From Streptomyces mashuensis (lineage in GTDB: Bacteria > Actinomycetota > Actinomycetes > Streptomycetales > Streptomycetaceae), in the NCBI RefSeq assembly GCF_014654785.1, contig NZ_BNBD01000001.1, positions 434,001 to 498,000 on the forward strand: DNA of 64,000 nucleotides, in the 5' to 3' direction. Shown one piece after another: positions 16,639-25,205 of this stretch (positions are counted from its first letter, which is position 1; every line of letters starts with the position of its first letter). A program made the translations under genes and the position numbers. Below the pieces are notes generated by a model. It had not been told where the DNA came from, did not search any database, and saw only the letters and a list, made by a program, of their open reading frames with translations.

Positions 16639-16809
16639 TCACCCACCGGAGCACCACGGGAGTCTTCAGGAGCGGCCGCGGAAGGGGGTCGGGACGGCAC
16701 CGCCGGCGCCCCGGCCGACGGGGGTGACGGATGGTGACGGATACTTGGCGGTTGGGCCCGCGAACGGGTCCGGTCGCACCGTGACAGACAGTGAGAAGGG
16801 CAAGTCCTC

Positions 16810-17823
16810 GTGGCAAGGGTTCGGAGAGGCGCACGCGCGGTGAGCGCCGTGCTGGCAGCGGTGCTCGGCGCCACACTGGCGGGGTGCAGCAGCACCGGCG
16901 GCAAGCGCGCGGAGGAGCGGGCCGCCCAGGCGGCGGCCCAGGGCCGCGCAGCGGTGAACACCCCGCGCTGGAAGTTCGCGATGGTCACCCACTCGGGCGA
17001 TGGCGACACCTTCTGGGACATCGTCCAGAGCGGTGCCAAACAGGCGGCGGCCAAGGACAACATCCAGTTCCTCTACGCGCACGACGTGGAGGGGAACCGG
17101 CAGGCCCAGAGCGTCCAGGCCATGATCGACTCCAAGGTCGACGGCCTGATCGTCACGCTCGCCAAACCCGACGCCATGAAGGACGTCGTGGCCAAGGCCG
17201 TCAAGGCCGGCATCCCCGTCATCACGGTGAACTCGGGCTCCGAGAAGTCCAAGGAGTTCGGCGCCCTCACGCACATCGGCCAGGACGAGACCATCGCCGG
17301 CGAGGCCGTCGGCGAGCAGCTCAACCAGCGCGGGAAGAAGAAGGCGGTGTGCGTCCTGCACGAGCAGGGCAACGTCGGCCACGAGCAGCGCTGCGAGGGC
17401 GTGAGGAAGAGCTTCAAGGGCCAGGTGGAGAACCTCTACGTCGAGGGCACCAACATGCCCGGCGTCCAGTCCTCCATCGAGGCCAAGCTCCAGTCCGACA
17501 AGGACGTCGACGCCGTCGTCACCCTGGGCGCCCCCTTCGCGCCCACCGCCGTGAAGGCGGCCCAGCAGGCCGGCAGCAAGGCCGAGGTCGACACCTTCGA
17601 CCTCAACGCCAAGGTCGCCGCGGCGCTCCAGGACGGCAGCCTCGGCTTCGCCGTCGACCAGGACCCGTACCTCCAGGGCTACGAGGCCGTCGACCTGCTG
17701 TGGCTCCACAAGTACAACGCCGACACGCTCGGCGGCGGCCGGCCCGTGCTCACCGGCCCGCAGATCATCACCAAGGACGACGCCAAGGCCCTGACCGAGT
17801 ACACGAAGCGGGGCACCCGATGA
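16810..17823 (+). CDS. Sugar ABC transporter substrate-binding lipoprotein
   Basis: A 337-residue periplasmic-binding-protein type I (RbsB/XylF-like). The lipobox is L-A-G-C with the acylated cysteine at 26. The mature part shows the two-lobed sugar-binding pattern (F-W-D-I-V-Q-S-G-A-K, D-G-L-I-V-T-L-A-K-P, I-P-V-I-T-V-N-S-G). It would bind a sugar outside the membrane and deliver it to the permease that starts in the ATGA overlap. It is the first gene of an SBP-permease-ATPase operon. The sugar is not identifiable; inositol, xylose or ribose-like compounds are within the family. Confidence 0.92.
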   Translation: MARVRRGARAVSAVLAAVLGATLAGCSSTGGKRAEERAAQAAAQGRAAVNTPRWKFAMVTHSGDGDTFWDIVQSGAKQAAAKDNIQFLYAHDVEGNRQAQSVQAMIDSKVDGLIVTLAKPDAMKDVVAKAVKAGIPVITVNSGSEKSKEFGALTHIGQDETIAGEAVGEQLNQRGKKKAVCVLHEQGNVGHEQRCEGVRKSFKGQVENLYVEGTNMPGVQSSIEAKLQSDKDVDAVVTLGAPFAPTAVKAAQQAGSKAEVDTFDLNAKVAAALQDGSLGFAVDQDPYLQGYEAVDLLWLHKYNADTLGGGRPVLTGPQIITKDDAKALTEYTKRGTR

Positions 17824-18860
17824 CCGCCGGCGCCGCGGCCACTGCTGACGAACGCCTGCTCCGGCAGGGCCGGGCCCGTCGGCTGCTCGGCCGGCCGGAG
17901 CTGGGTGCGGTGGTCGGTGCCGCCGCCGTCTTCGTCTTCTTCTCGGTCGTCGCGGAAACCTTCCTTCAGGCGTCGAGCCTCTCCACCGTCATGTACGCGT
18001 CCTCGACGATCGGCATCATGGCCGTCCCGGTGGCGCTGCTGATGATCGGTGGCGAGTTCGACCTGTCGACCGGCGTCATGGTCACCAGCTCGGCGCTGGT
18101 CTCGTCGATGTTCAGCTACCAGATGACGGCGAACGTCTGGGTCGGCGTGGGGGTCTCCCTGCTGGTCACCCTGGCGATCGGCTTCTTCAACGGCTTCATG
18201 CTGACCCGCACCAAGCTGCCCAGCTTCATCATCACGCTGGGCACCTTCCTCATGCTGACCGGCCTCAACCTGGGCTTCACCAAGCTCGTCAGCGGCACGG
18301 TCTCCACCAAGACGATCGGCGACATGGAGGGCTTCCCCTCCGCGCGCGCCGTCTTCGCCTCCCACGTCACCGTGGGCGGCGTGGACCTCCAGGTGACGAT
18401 CCTGTGGTGGCTCGGCCTCGTGGCCGTGGCCACGTGGATCCTGCTGCGCACCCGCGTCGGCAACTGGATCTTCGCCGTGGGCGGCAACGCGGACGCGGCC
18501 CGAGCGGTGGGCGTCCCCGTCAACCGCACCAAGATCGGCCTCTACATGGCCGTCGCCTTCTGCGCCTGGATCTCCGGCCAGCACCTGCTGATGTCGTACG
18601 ACGTCGTCCAGTCCGGCGAGGGCGTGGGCAACGAATTCCTCTACATCATCGCGGCCGTGATCGGCGGCTGCCTGATGACCGGCGGCTACGGCTCGGCCAT
18701 CGGCTCCGCGGTCGGCGCGTTCATCTTCGGCATGACCAGCAAGGGCATCGTCTACGCCCAGTGGAACCCGGACTGGTTCAAGTTCTTCCTCGGCGCGATG
18801 CTGCTCCTGGCGACCCTGCTCAACGCATGGGTCCGCAAGCGCGCGGAGGCGAACTCATGA
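17820..18860 (+). CDS. Sugar ABC transporter permease (RbsC-like)
   Basis: A 346-residue integral membrane permease of the ribose/xylose class with about 9-10 hydrophobic helices. Family marks are the G-G-E-F-D-L-S-T-G segment near residue 80, F-I-I-T-L-G-T near 138, and [13 protein letters not shown], the cytoplasmic coupling loop, near 218. It overlaps the lipoprotein gene before it and the ATPase gene after it by four bases each, indicating tight translational coupling. Confidence 0.93.
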   Translation: MTAGAAATADERLLRQGRARRLLGRPELGAVVGAAAVFVFFSVVAETFLQASSLSTVMYASSTIGIMAVPVALLMIGGEFDLSTGVMVTSSALVSSMFSYQMTANVWVGVGVSLLVTLAIGFFNGFMLTRTKLPSFIITLGTFLMLTGLNLGFTKLVSGTVSTKTIGDMEGFPSARAVFASHVTVGGVDLQVTILWWLGLVAVATWILLRTRVGNWIFAVGGNADAARAVGVPVNRTKIGLYMAVAFCAWISGQHLLMSYDVVQSGEGVGNEFLYIIAAVIGGCLMTGGYGSAIGSAVGAFIFGMTSKGIVYAQWNPDWFKFFLGAMLLLATLLNAWVRKRAEANS

Positions 18861-19693
18861 CGGATGCCACGACGGACGTCACGACGGACGCGGCCGTCCC
18901 CCTCGTCGAACTCGACGGCGTCAGCAAGCACTACGGCAACGTACGCGCGCTGGAGGGCGTCTCGCTGGAGGTCCACCCCGGCGAGATCACCTGTGTGCTC
19001 GGCGACAACGGCGCCGGCAAGTCCACGCTCATCAAGATCGTCGCGGGGCTGCACCAGCACGACGCGGGCACCTTCCGCATCGAGGGCGACGAGGTCCGCC
19101 TCGGCTCGCCGCGCGACGCCCTGAACCGCGGCATCGCCACGGTCTACCAGGACCTCGCCGTGGTGTCCCTGATGCCGGTGTGGCGGAACTTCTTCCTCGG
19201 CTCCGAGCCGACGAAGGGCGCCGGCCCCTTCAAGCGCCTCGACGTCCGCACGATGCGCGAGACGACCCACGCGGCGCTGCTGCGCATGGGCATCGACCTG
19301 CGCGACGTCGACCAGCCCATCGGCACGCTCTCCGGCGGCGAACGGCAGTGCGTGGCGATCGCCCGCGCCGTCCACTTCGGCGCCAAGGTCCTCGTCCTCG
19401 ACGAGCCGACGGCCGCCCTGGGCGTGAAGCAGTCCGGCGTGGTCCTGAAGTACGTGGCCGCGGCGCGCGACGCGGGCCTGGGCGTGGTCCTCATCACGCA
19501 CAACCCGCACCACGCGTACCTGGTCGGCGACCGCTTCGTCCTGCTCAAGCGCGGGGCGATGGCGGGCAGCCATGCCAAGGCGGACATCGCGCTGGAGGAG
19601 CTGACGCGCCAGATGGCGGGCGGCAGCGAACTGGAGGAGCTCAGCCACGAGCTCCGGCGGGCACCGGCCCCCGCGGACGCGCCGGGGGACTGA
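18857..19693 (+). CDS. Sugar ABC transporter ATP-binding protein
   Basis: 278 residues with one nucleotide-binding domain: Walker [10 protein letters not shown] (49-57), Q-loop V-Y-Q-D, signature L-S-G-G-E-R-Q, Walker B V-L-V-L-D-E-P-T, and H-loop L-I-T-H-N. Unlike RbsA/XylG, which usually carry two fused ABC domains (~500 residues), this one has a single domain and would work as a homodimer. The switch region reads T-A-A-L-G-V-K-Q-S, as in other single-domain FrcA-type ATPases. The C-terminal tail is short and acidic. Confidence 0.92.
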   Translation: MTDATTDVTTDAAVPLVELDGVSKHYGNVRALEGVSLEVHPGEITCVLGDNGAGKSTLIKIVAGLHQHDAGTFRIEGDEVRLGSPRDALNRGIATVYQDLAVVSLMPVWRNFFLGSEPTKGAGPFKRLDVRTMRETTHAALLRMGIDLRDVDQPIGTLSGGERQCVAIARAVHFGAKVLVLDEPTAALGVKQSGVVLKYVAAARDAGLGVVLITHNPHHAYLVGDRFVLLKRGAMAGSHAKADIALEELTRQMAGGSELEELSHELRRAPAPADAPGD

Positions 19694-19700
19694 GCCGACC

Positions 19701-19762
19701 GGCCCCGGAGGGAGCGGGTCCGGTCGCCGTACGACGTACCGGATCGGTCCCCTCCGGGGGCC
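19701..19762 (+). terminator. Hairpin after the sugar transporter operon
   Basis: GGCCCCGGAGGG (19701-19712) pairs with CCCTCCGGGGGCC (19750-19762) with one bulged base, and the interior can form a smaller CCGGT/ACCGG stem. No T-run follows, so it may be a terminator or an attenuator that reduces expression of the downstream ROK gene. A CACAAT box (~19793) beyond it could serve as a separate -10. Confidence 0.4.
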
Positions 19763-19924
19763 TGCGGTTTCGCCCCGGCCCCCGCCCGTGAGGCACAATC
19801 GGGACTCCGACCGTATCCACGAGGCGCCGCCTCCAGACACCGACCAGGGGCCACCACCCGTGCGAGCCCGCACCCGCACCGCCCGCAGAACCGCCGAGCT
19901 CCACGCAGTGGAGGGGGTGCCCCG

Positions 19925-21055
19925 ATGAGCACGTACCGTGACCGCGTCAACCGTGGTACGACCCGCGACGCCGTGCTGCGCACCGTCCGCACCGCCGGCA
20001 CGCGCGAGCGCCGCTCCCACCTCACCGCCCCCCGGGTCCCCACCGTCGGCATCGACATCGGCGGGACCAAGGTCATGGCCGGCGTCGTCGACGCGGACGG
20101 CAACATCCTCGAGAAGATCCGTACCGAGACCCCGGACAAGTCGAAGAGCCCGAAGGTCGTCGAGGACACCATCACCGAGCTCGTCCTCGACCTCTCCGAC
20201 CGGCACGACGTGCACGCCGTGGGCATCGGCGCGGCCGGCTGGGTCGACGCCGACCGCAACCGCGTCCTGTTCGCCCCGCACCTGTCCTGGCGCAACGAGC
20301 CGCTGCGCGACCGCCTCGCCGGCCGCCTGGCCGTGCCGGTCATGGTCGACAACGACGCCAACACCGCCGCCTGGGCCGAGTGGCGCTTCGGCGCGGGCCG
20401 TGGCGAGGACCACCTCGTCATGATCACCCTGGGGACCGGCATCGGCGGCGCCATCCTCGAGGACGGCCAGGTCAAGCGGGGCAAGTACGGGGTCGCGGGC
20501 GAGTTCGGGCACATGCAGGTGGTGCCCGGCGGCCACCGCTGCCCCTGCGGCAACCGCGGCTGCTGGGAGCAGTACAGCTCGGGCAACGCGCTCGTGCGCG
20601 AGGCCCGCGAGCTGGCCGCCGCCGAGTCGCCCGTCGCGTACGGGATCATCGACCGGGTCGGCGGCAACGTCAAGGAGATCACCGGCCCGCTGATCACGGA
20701 GCTGGCGCGCTCCGGCGACGCGATGTGCGTGGAGCTCCTCCAGGACATCGGCCAGTGGCTGGGCGTGGGCATCGCCAACCTGGCCGCCGCGCTGGACCCC
20801 TCCTGCTTCGTCATCGGCGGCGGCGTGAGCGCGGCCGACGACCTGCTGATCGGCCCGGCCCGCGACGCCTTCCGCCGCCACCTCACCGGCCGCGGCTACC
20901 GCCCCGAGGCCCGCATCGTCAAGGCCCAGCTCGGCCCCGAGGCCGGCATGGTCGGCGCCGCCGACCTGGCGCGGCTGGTGGCCCGCCGGTTCCGCCGCGC
21001 CAACCGGCGCCGGGCCGAACGGTACGAACGCTACGCACGGGCGGGCCGCGGATGA
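19925..21055 (+). CDS. ROK-family sugar kinase (glucokinase-like) with N-terminal extension
   Basis: A 376-residue ROK protein that should phosphorylate a hexose with ATP. Catalytic-domain marks are D-I-G-G-T-K (44-49), the D-N-D-A-N segment, L-G-T-G-I-G-G, and the zinc site C-P-C-G-N-R-G-C-W-E. The first ~38 residues precede the usual kinase start; G-T-T-R-D-A-V-L-R-T-V-R there resembles the opening of ROK repressor HTH domains but is far too short to be a complete one. The ATG has GGAGGGGG upstream. A membrane-anchored protein gene starts in its stop codon. Position after the sugar ABC operon suggests it phosphorylates the imported sugar. Confidence 0.88.
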   Translation: MSTYRDRVNRGTTRDAVLRTVRTAGTRERRSHLTAPRVPTVGIDIGGTKVMAGVVDADGNILEKIRTETPDKSKSPKVVEDTITELVLDLSDRHDVHAVGIGAAGWVDADRNRVLFAPHLSWRNEPLRDRLAGRLAVPVMVDNDANTAAWAEWRFGAGRGEDHLVMITLGTGIGGAILEDGQVKRGKYGVAGEFGHMQVVPGGHRCPCGNRGCWEQYSSGNALVREARELAAAESPVAYGIIDRVGGNVKEITGPLITELARSGDAMCVELLQDIGQWLGVGIANLAAALDPSCFVIGGGVSAADDLLIGPARDAFRRHLTGRGYRPEARIVKAQLGPEAGMVGAADLARLVARRFRRANRRRAERYERYARAGRG

Positions 21056-21591
21056 GCGCCGTGATCGACCAGCACCCCGCCCGGCGCCGCCGCTGGCTCA
21101 AACCCGTGATCGTCTTCCTGCTGATCGCCGTCCCCGCGGTCTACCTCTACATCTCGGCGATGCAGAGCCGCGGCGGCGGCAGCATCAACAACCAGCAGCA
21201 GGCGGCGGCCACGGGCCTGGAAGAAGGCTGGCCCTCACGGCTCCAGCGCCGCATCTACGAGGTGACGGTCCCGCCGTACGCGGAGAACGTCGCGCACTTC
21301 GAGACGAACACCTGGAAGTCCAGCTCCCTGTACCTCCAGTTCACCACCACGCGGGAAAAGTTCGAGCGCTGGCTGAACGACGTGGGCGCGGACCCGGCCA
21401 AGCTGGAGGACGGCGACATCACCATCGACGACGACGAGGCGTCGAAGGTGGGCTGGAAGTTTCCCGAAGGCCACCACTGGGCAGGCACGGTCCGCGAACA
21501 GGACCGCCCCAAACCGTCCCTGGAAATCACGGCCAACCTGGACAACCCCGACTTCCCCCAGGTGTACGTGGTCTCGACGACGACCCCGTGA
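21052..21591 (+). CDS. Membrane-anchored conserved hypothetical protein
   Basis: 179 residues. A basic N-terminus (R-R-R-R-W-L-K) is followed by one transmembrane helix (~17-36, V-I-V-F-L-L-I-A-V-P-A-V-Y). A ~135-residue polar domain follows that should lie outside the membrane, rich in W/Y/E/K, with alternating strands in its last third. I do not recognise a named family. It overlaps the ROK kinase gene by ATGA, so it is coexpressed, and is followed by a separate gene 35 bases later. A sugar-sensing or envelope role is speculation. Confidence 0.75.
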   Translation: MSAVIDQHPARRRRWLKPVIVFLLIAVPAVYLYISAMQSRGGGSINNQQQAAATGLEEGWPSRLQRRIYEVTVPPYAENVAHFETNTWKSSSLYLQFTTTREKFERWLNDVGADPAKLEDGDITIDDDEASKVGWKFPEGHHWAGTVREQDRPKPSLEITANLDNPDFPQVYVVSTTTP

Positions 21592-21626
21592 AGGGGGGCC
21601 GCGGGCACGGCGGTTAGCGTGTCGCG

Positions 21627-23651
21627 GTGAGCGAGACGACGCAGACCCTGCAGTACCGTTGGGACGGCCCGGAGGGTACTCCGGTGCTGGTGGTGGGCCC
21701 GGCTCTGGGCGCCACATGGCACATGTGGGACCGCCAGGTCCCCGAGCTGACGCGCCACTGGCGCGTGCTGCGCTTCGACCTGCCGGGCCACGGCGGCGCC
21801 CCCGCGGTGCCCGCGCCGGCGGTCGGTGCGCTCACGGAGCGCCTCCTCGCCACGCTCGACGGCCTCGGCGTCGACCGCTTCGGCTACCTCGGCGCCTGCG
21901 TCTCCGGCGCCGTCGGCATCGACCTGGCCCTGCGCCACCCGCACCGGATCGCCTCGCTCGCGGTCGTCGGCGCGGCAGCACACGGCACCGCGGCCGACTG
22001 GCCCACCCACGCGAAGGAGGCCCGCACCGCCGGCCTCGACCCCGTCGCCCGCCGCACTCCGGAACGCTGGTTCACCCCGCACTTCGCCGGCGCGCAACCC
22101 GCCATCGCGGACTGGGCGGTCCAGATGGTCCGCGCGACGGACCTCTCCTGCTACGCGGCCTCCGCCGAATCCCTGGCAACGTACGACGCCCGCCCGGACC
22201 TGCGCCGCGCGACGCTCCCGACCCTGGTGATCGCCGGCGCGGAGGACGAGGTCACGCCCCCGGCGGAGGCCCGCGCTCTGGTGGCGGGCATCCCGGACGC
22301 CCGCCTGGCGGTGATCCCGATGGCCCGCCACCTCACGCCGGTGGAACAACCGGCGGCGGTGACGGACCTGCTGGTACGGCACTTCACGGCACCGTGGGCG
22401 CCGGCGGCGCCGACGGCGCCGGACGGGGGTGCGGTGCCGGGCACGCCGGCTGCCGCCGGCCCGGCAGGTGGAAGCCCCGAGGGCGCCGGCGCGTTGCCGG
22501 GGGTGTCGGCTGCGGCTGAGCCTGACGGGGCGTCCGGGTCCGGCGCGGGCGGACCGGTCGCGGGAGCCCACGAGGGCGTCGGCCCGGCGCCGGGCGCGTC
22601 GGTGGGTTCCGACGGCGTGGGCGTAGCTGCGGTGAGCCCCTCCCCGAGTGGGCACGCACCGGGCGCGACCGAGATCGCGGCCTCCGTTGCCGGACGTGAG
22701 GCCGGTGCGGTGCCGGACGTGTCCGCCGCCCCCGGCCCATTGCAGGCGCGCCATGACGGGGATTCCCGGCCGGGGCCGGACGCCGCGCCCGGGCCGGTCG
22801 GTTCCGGTGCCGGCGCAGATGCGGGATTCGCGCCGGGACGCCCGGACGATGGTGTTGCGGCAGCTGCCGCCGGTGCGGGTGGTGTGCCCGCTTCCCCCGA
22901 CGGTGGGCATCTGCCTGCTGCTTCCGGCGTGGCGCCGGTGGGCTCCCATGGGTCGCCGGCCGTGCCCGCGACGGGCACGGCCGAGCCGCAGTCCTTGCCG
23001 GGTCACTCCGGCGGCGTCGGCTCCGTCCCGGGTGCGCCCGCCGCGACCGGGTCGGCGCCCGGGCGTCCTGACGGCGGCGACGCGGCCTCGCTGCAGGGGC
23101 GGCCCGTCCCGGGCGCGGCAGCCGCCGCCGCGTGGCCGGTCGATACGGGTGCGGCTGCGCCCGCCATGGGCGAGCCGTACGGTGCTGCCGCCGCTCCCGC
23201 CGGGTTCGGGCCGCCGCTGTCCGGGGCCTATGCACCGGCCGGTACAAGTTTCGGTCCGCTCCTGCCGCCGCTCGTGACCGGCGGTGGCGCCGGTGCGGAC
23301 GTACGCCGTGACGTCCTGGGCCCGGACGCCGAGACGACGACCCCCACCCCCAGCTCCTCCTTCGGCTCCTCCTTCGACGACTTCGTCACCCGTGTCGCCT
23401 GGGGCGAGGTCTGGGCGCGGCCCGGGCTCGGGCGACGCGAGCGGTGTCTCGTGACGCTCACCGCGCTCGTCGTGCAGGGGCAGCTCGATGCGCTCCCCGT
23501 CCACGTGCGCGCCGCCCTGCGGCACGGCGTGACCGCCGGCGAGATTGAGGAAACGCTTCTTCAGGCGTCCCTGCACGCCGGGTTCACCGTGGCCGGGGCC
23601 GCCGTCGAGGTCGTGCGCCGTGCCCTCGGCGACGAGGGAAGGGTGGCGTAG
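21627..23651 (+). CDS. PcaL-like fusion: alpha/beta hydrolase, long linker, carboxymuconolactone decarboxylase domain
   Basis: 674 residues. Residues 1-~252 are an alpha/beta hydrolase like 3-oxoadipate enol-lactonase. Residues ~255-558 are a ~300-residue Ala/Gly/Pro/Ser low-complexity linker. Residues ~559-670 are a carboxymuconolactone decarboxylase/AhpD-like domain (A-W-G-E-V-W-A-R-P-G, L-V-T-L-T-A-L-V, E-I-E-E-T-L-L-Q-A). In classic PcaL the two domains are almost adjacent. The nucleophile elbow reads G-A-C-V-S-G, putting Cys91 where Ser is expected; Asp207 and His235 complete a triad. No other protocatechuate genes are near, so a role in the beta-ketoadipate pathway is doubtful. The linker has visibly lower GC3 than its neighbours. 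Confidence 0.8.
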   Translation: MSETTQTLQYRWDGPEGTPVLVVGPALGATWHMWDRQVPELTRHWRVLRFDLPGHGGAPAVPAPAVGALTERLLATLDGLGVDRFGYLGACVSGAVGIDLALRHPHRIASLAVVGAAAHGTAADWPTHAKEARTAGLDPVARRTPERWFTPHFAGAQPAIADWAVQMVRATDLSCYAASAESLATYDARPDLRRATLPTLVIAGAEDEVTPPAEARALVAGIPDARLAVIPMARHLTPVEQPAAVTDLLVRHFTAPWAPAAPTAPDGGAVPGTPAAAGPAGGSPEGAGALPGVSAAAEPDGASGSGAGGPVAGAHEGVGPAPGASVGSDGVGVAAVSPSPSGHAPGATEIAASVAGREAGAVPDVSAAPGPLQARHDGDSRPGPDAAPGPVGSGAGADAGFAPGRPDDGVAAAAAGAGGVPASPDGGHLPAASGVAPVGSHGSPAVPATGTAEPQSLPGHSGGVGSVPGAPAATGSAPGRPDGGDAASLQGRPVPGAAAAAAWPVDTGAAAPAMGEPYGAAAAPAGFGPPLSGAYAPAGTSFGPLLPPLVTGGGAGADVRRDVLGPDAETTTPTPSSSFGSSFDDFVTRVAWGEVWARPGLGRRERCLVTLTALVVQGQLDALPVHVRAALRHGVTAGEIEETLLQASLHAGFTVAGAAVEVVRRALGDEGRVA

Positions 23652-23664
23652 CAAGATGAGGGGC

Positions 23665-24312
23665 ATGAAGCTGACCAAGCACAGCCACGCCTGCGTGCGC
23701 CTGCAGAAGGACGGCGGCGGCACGCTCGTCATCGACCCCGGGGCGTTCAGCGAGGAGGACGCGGGCGTCGGTGCCGACGCGATCCTGATCACCCACGAGC
23801 ACCCCGACCATTTCGCCGAGGACCGGCTGCGGCGCGCGCTCGACGCGAACCCCGCCGCCGAGCTGTGGACGCTGCGCAGCGTTGCCGAAAAGGTCTCGGC
23901 GGCCTTCCCCGGGCGCGTGCACACCGTGGGGGAGGGCGACACCTTCACCGCCGCCGGCTTCGACGTGCAGGTGCACGGGCAGCTGCACGCCGTCATCCAC
24001 CCGGACATCCCCCGCATCACCAACGTCGGGTACCTCGTCGACGGTTCCGTCTTCCACCCCGGCGACGCCCTCACCCTCCCCGGGCAGCCGGTCGACACCC
24101 TGATGGTTCCCGTCATGGCCCCCTGGAGCAAGGTGTCGGAGGTCATCGACTACATCCGCGAGGTCGGGCCGCGCCGGGCCATCGACATCCACGACGCGCT
24201 TCTCACCGATCTCGCCCGCCCCGTCTACGACCGGATGCTCGGCCCCGACGGGCCCGGTGTCGCCGGTGCCGCCCACGAGCGGCTGGCCGCGGGCGACAGC
24301 GTCCGGCTCTGA
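23665..24312 (+). CDS. Metallo-beta-lactamase-fold hydrolase (UlaG-like)
   Basis: 215 residues. The metal motif T-H-E-H-P-D-H appears near residue 48, followed by H-G-Q-L-H-A-V-I-H, F-H-P-G-D near 130, and a late D-I-H-D. This is the short UlaG-like/MBL layout of cytoplasmic phosphodiesterase or lactonase-type enzymes. The ATG giving M-K-L-T-K was preferred because the family starts just before this strand; an in-frame ATG three codons upstream exists. It starts 13 bases after the PcaL-like fusion and is 62 bases ahead of the exonuclease gene, so the three may share a transcript. Substrate unknown. Confidence 0.85.
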   Translation: MKLTKHSHACVRLQKDGGGTLVIDPGAFSEEDAGVGADAILITHEHPDHFAEDRLRRALDANPAAELWTLRSVAEKVSAAFPGRVHTVGEGDTFTAAGFDVQVHGQLHAVIHPDIPRITNVGYLVDGSVFHPGDALTLPGQPVDTLMVPVMAPWSKVSEVIDYIREVGPRRAIDIHDALLTDLARPVYDRMLGPDGPGVAGAAHERLAAGDSVRL

Positions 24313-24374
24313 TCAGGTCCGGCTCCGATCGCGTGCGCGGCCCGGCTGTCAGTGGCGGCCGTTAGGGTGGCCGC

Positions 24375-25154
24375 ATGCGCATCGCCACCTGGAACGTGAA
24401 CTCGGTCACCGCCCGTCTGCCCCGCCTGCTCGCCTGGCTGGAGAGCAGCGGCACGGACGTGCTGTGCATCCAGGAGATCAAGGCCGCCGAGGAGGCGTTC
24501 CCGTACGCCGAGCTCCGTGAGCTCGGCTACGAGGCCGCCGTCAACGCGGACGGCCGGTGGAACGGCGTCGCCGTGCTGTCCCGCGTGGGCCTGGAGCAGG
24601 TGGTCACGGGGCTGCCCGGCGGGCCGGAGTACGACGGCGTGCAGGAGCCCCGTGCCGTCTCCGCCACCTGCGGCGGCGTCCGCGTGTGGTCGGTGTACGT
24701 GCCCAACGGGCGCGAGGTGGGCCACGCCCACTACGCGTACAAGCTGCACTGGCTGGAGGCGCTGCGCGACGCCGTCAGCGCGGACGCCGACGACGACCGC
24801 CCGTTCGCGGTCCTCGGCGACTTCAACGTGGCGCCGACCGACGAGGACGTCCACGACCGGTCCGCCTTCGACGGCCTGACGCACGTCACGCCCGCCGAGC
24901 GTGCCGCCCTCGCCGCCCTGCGCGACACGGGCCTGACGGACATCGTGCCGCGCCCCCTGAAGTACGACCGGCCGTTCACGTACTGGGACTACCGCCAGCT
25001 CTGCTTCCCCAAGAACCGCGGCATGCGCATCGACCTCGTCTACGGCAACGCCGCCTTCGCCCGCGCCCACAAGGACGCGTACGTCGACCGCGAGGAGCGC
25101 AAGGGCAAGGGCGCCTCCGACCACGCCCCGGTCGTCGTCGACCTCGACGTATAA
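24375..25154 (+). CDS. xthA: Exodeoxyribonuclease III / AP endonuclease
   Basis: 259 residues of the Xth family, cleaving abasic sites and acting as a 3'-5' exonuclease in base excision repair. Motifs in order: W-N-V-N-S, I-Q-E-I-K (metal Glu), V-Y-V-P-N-G, L-G-D-F-N-V-A-P (catalytic Asp/Asn), R-I-D-L-V-Y-G, and S-D-H-A-P-V (catalytic His). The length is normal for the family. Its stop codon lies within a perfect 16-base tandem duplication (25146-25177). Confidence 0.96.
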   Translation: MRIATWNVNSVTARLPRLLAWLESSGTDVLCIQEIKAAEEAFPYAELRELGYEAAVNADGRWNGVAVLSRVGLEQVVTGLPGGPEYDGVQEPRAVSATCGGVRVWSVYVPNGREVGHAHYAYKLHWLEALRDAVSADADDDRPFAVLGDFNVAPTDEDVHDRSAFDGLTHVTPAERAALAALRDTGLTDIVPRPLKYDRPFTYWDYRQLCFPKNRGMRIDLVYGNAAFARAHKDAYVDREERKGKGASDHAPVVVDLDV

Positions 25155-25177
25155 GACGTACGACGTATAAGACGTAC
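25146..25177. repeat. Perfect 16-bp tandem duplication over a stop codon
   Basis: GACGTATAAGACGTAC occurs twice head to tail, spanning the last codons and stop of the exonuclease gene and the following bases. The first TAA is the real stop; the second copy supplies a silent duplicate. It sits in the 51-base gap between convergent genes, where no ordinary hairpin terminator is seen. Confidence 0.9.
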
Positions 25178-25205
25178 AAGGAGACGCCCCTGCCTTTGAA
25201 ACGCC

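Noticed and set aside
22384..23247. Minus-strand frame opposite the low-complexity linker of the PcaL-like fusion
   Set aside because: Arg/Pro/Ala-rich with no motif. The plus-strand frame joins two recognisable domains without a stop, so the linker is more likely coding on that strand.
21627..23651. A beta-ketoadipate (protocatechuate) degradation cluster
   Set aside because: Only the PcaL-like fusion is present, its nucleophile is altered, and no pcaGH, pcaB, pcaIJ or pcaF genes are visible.
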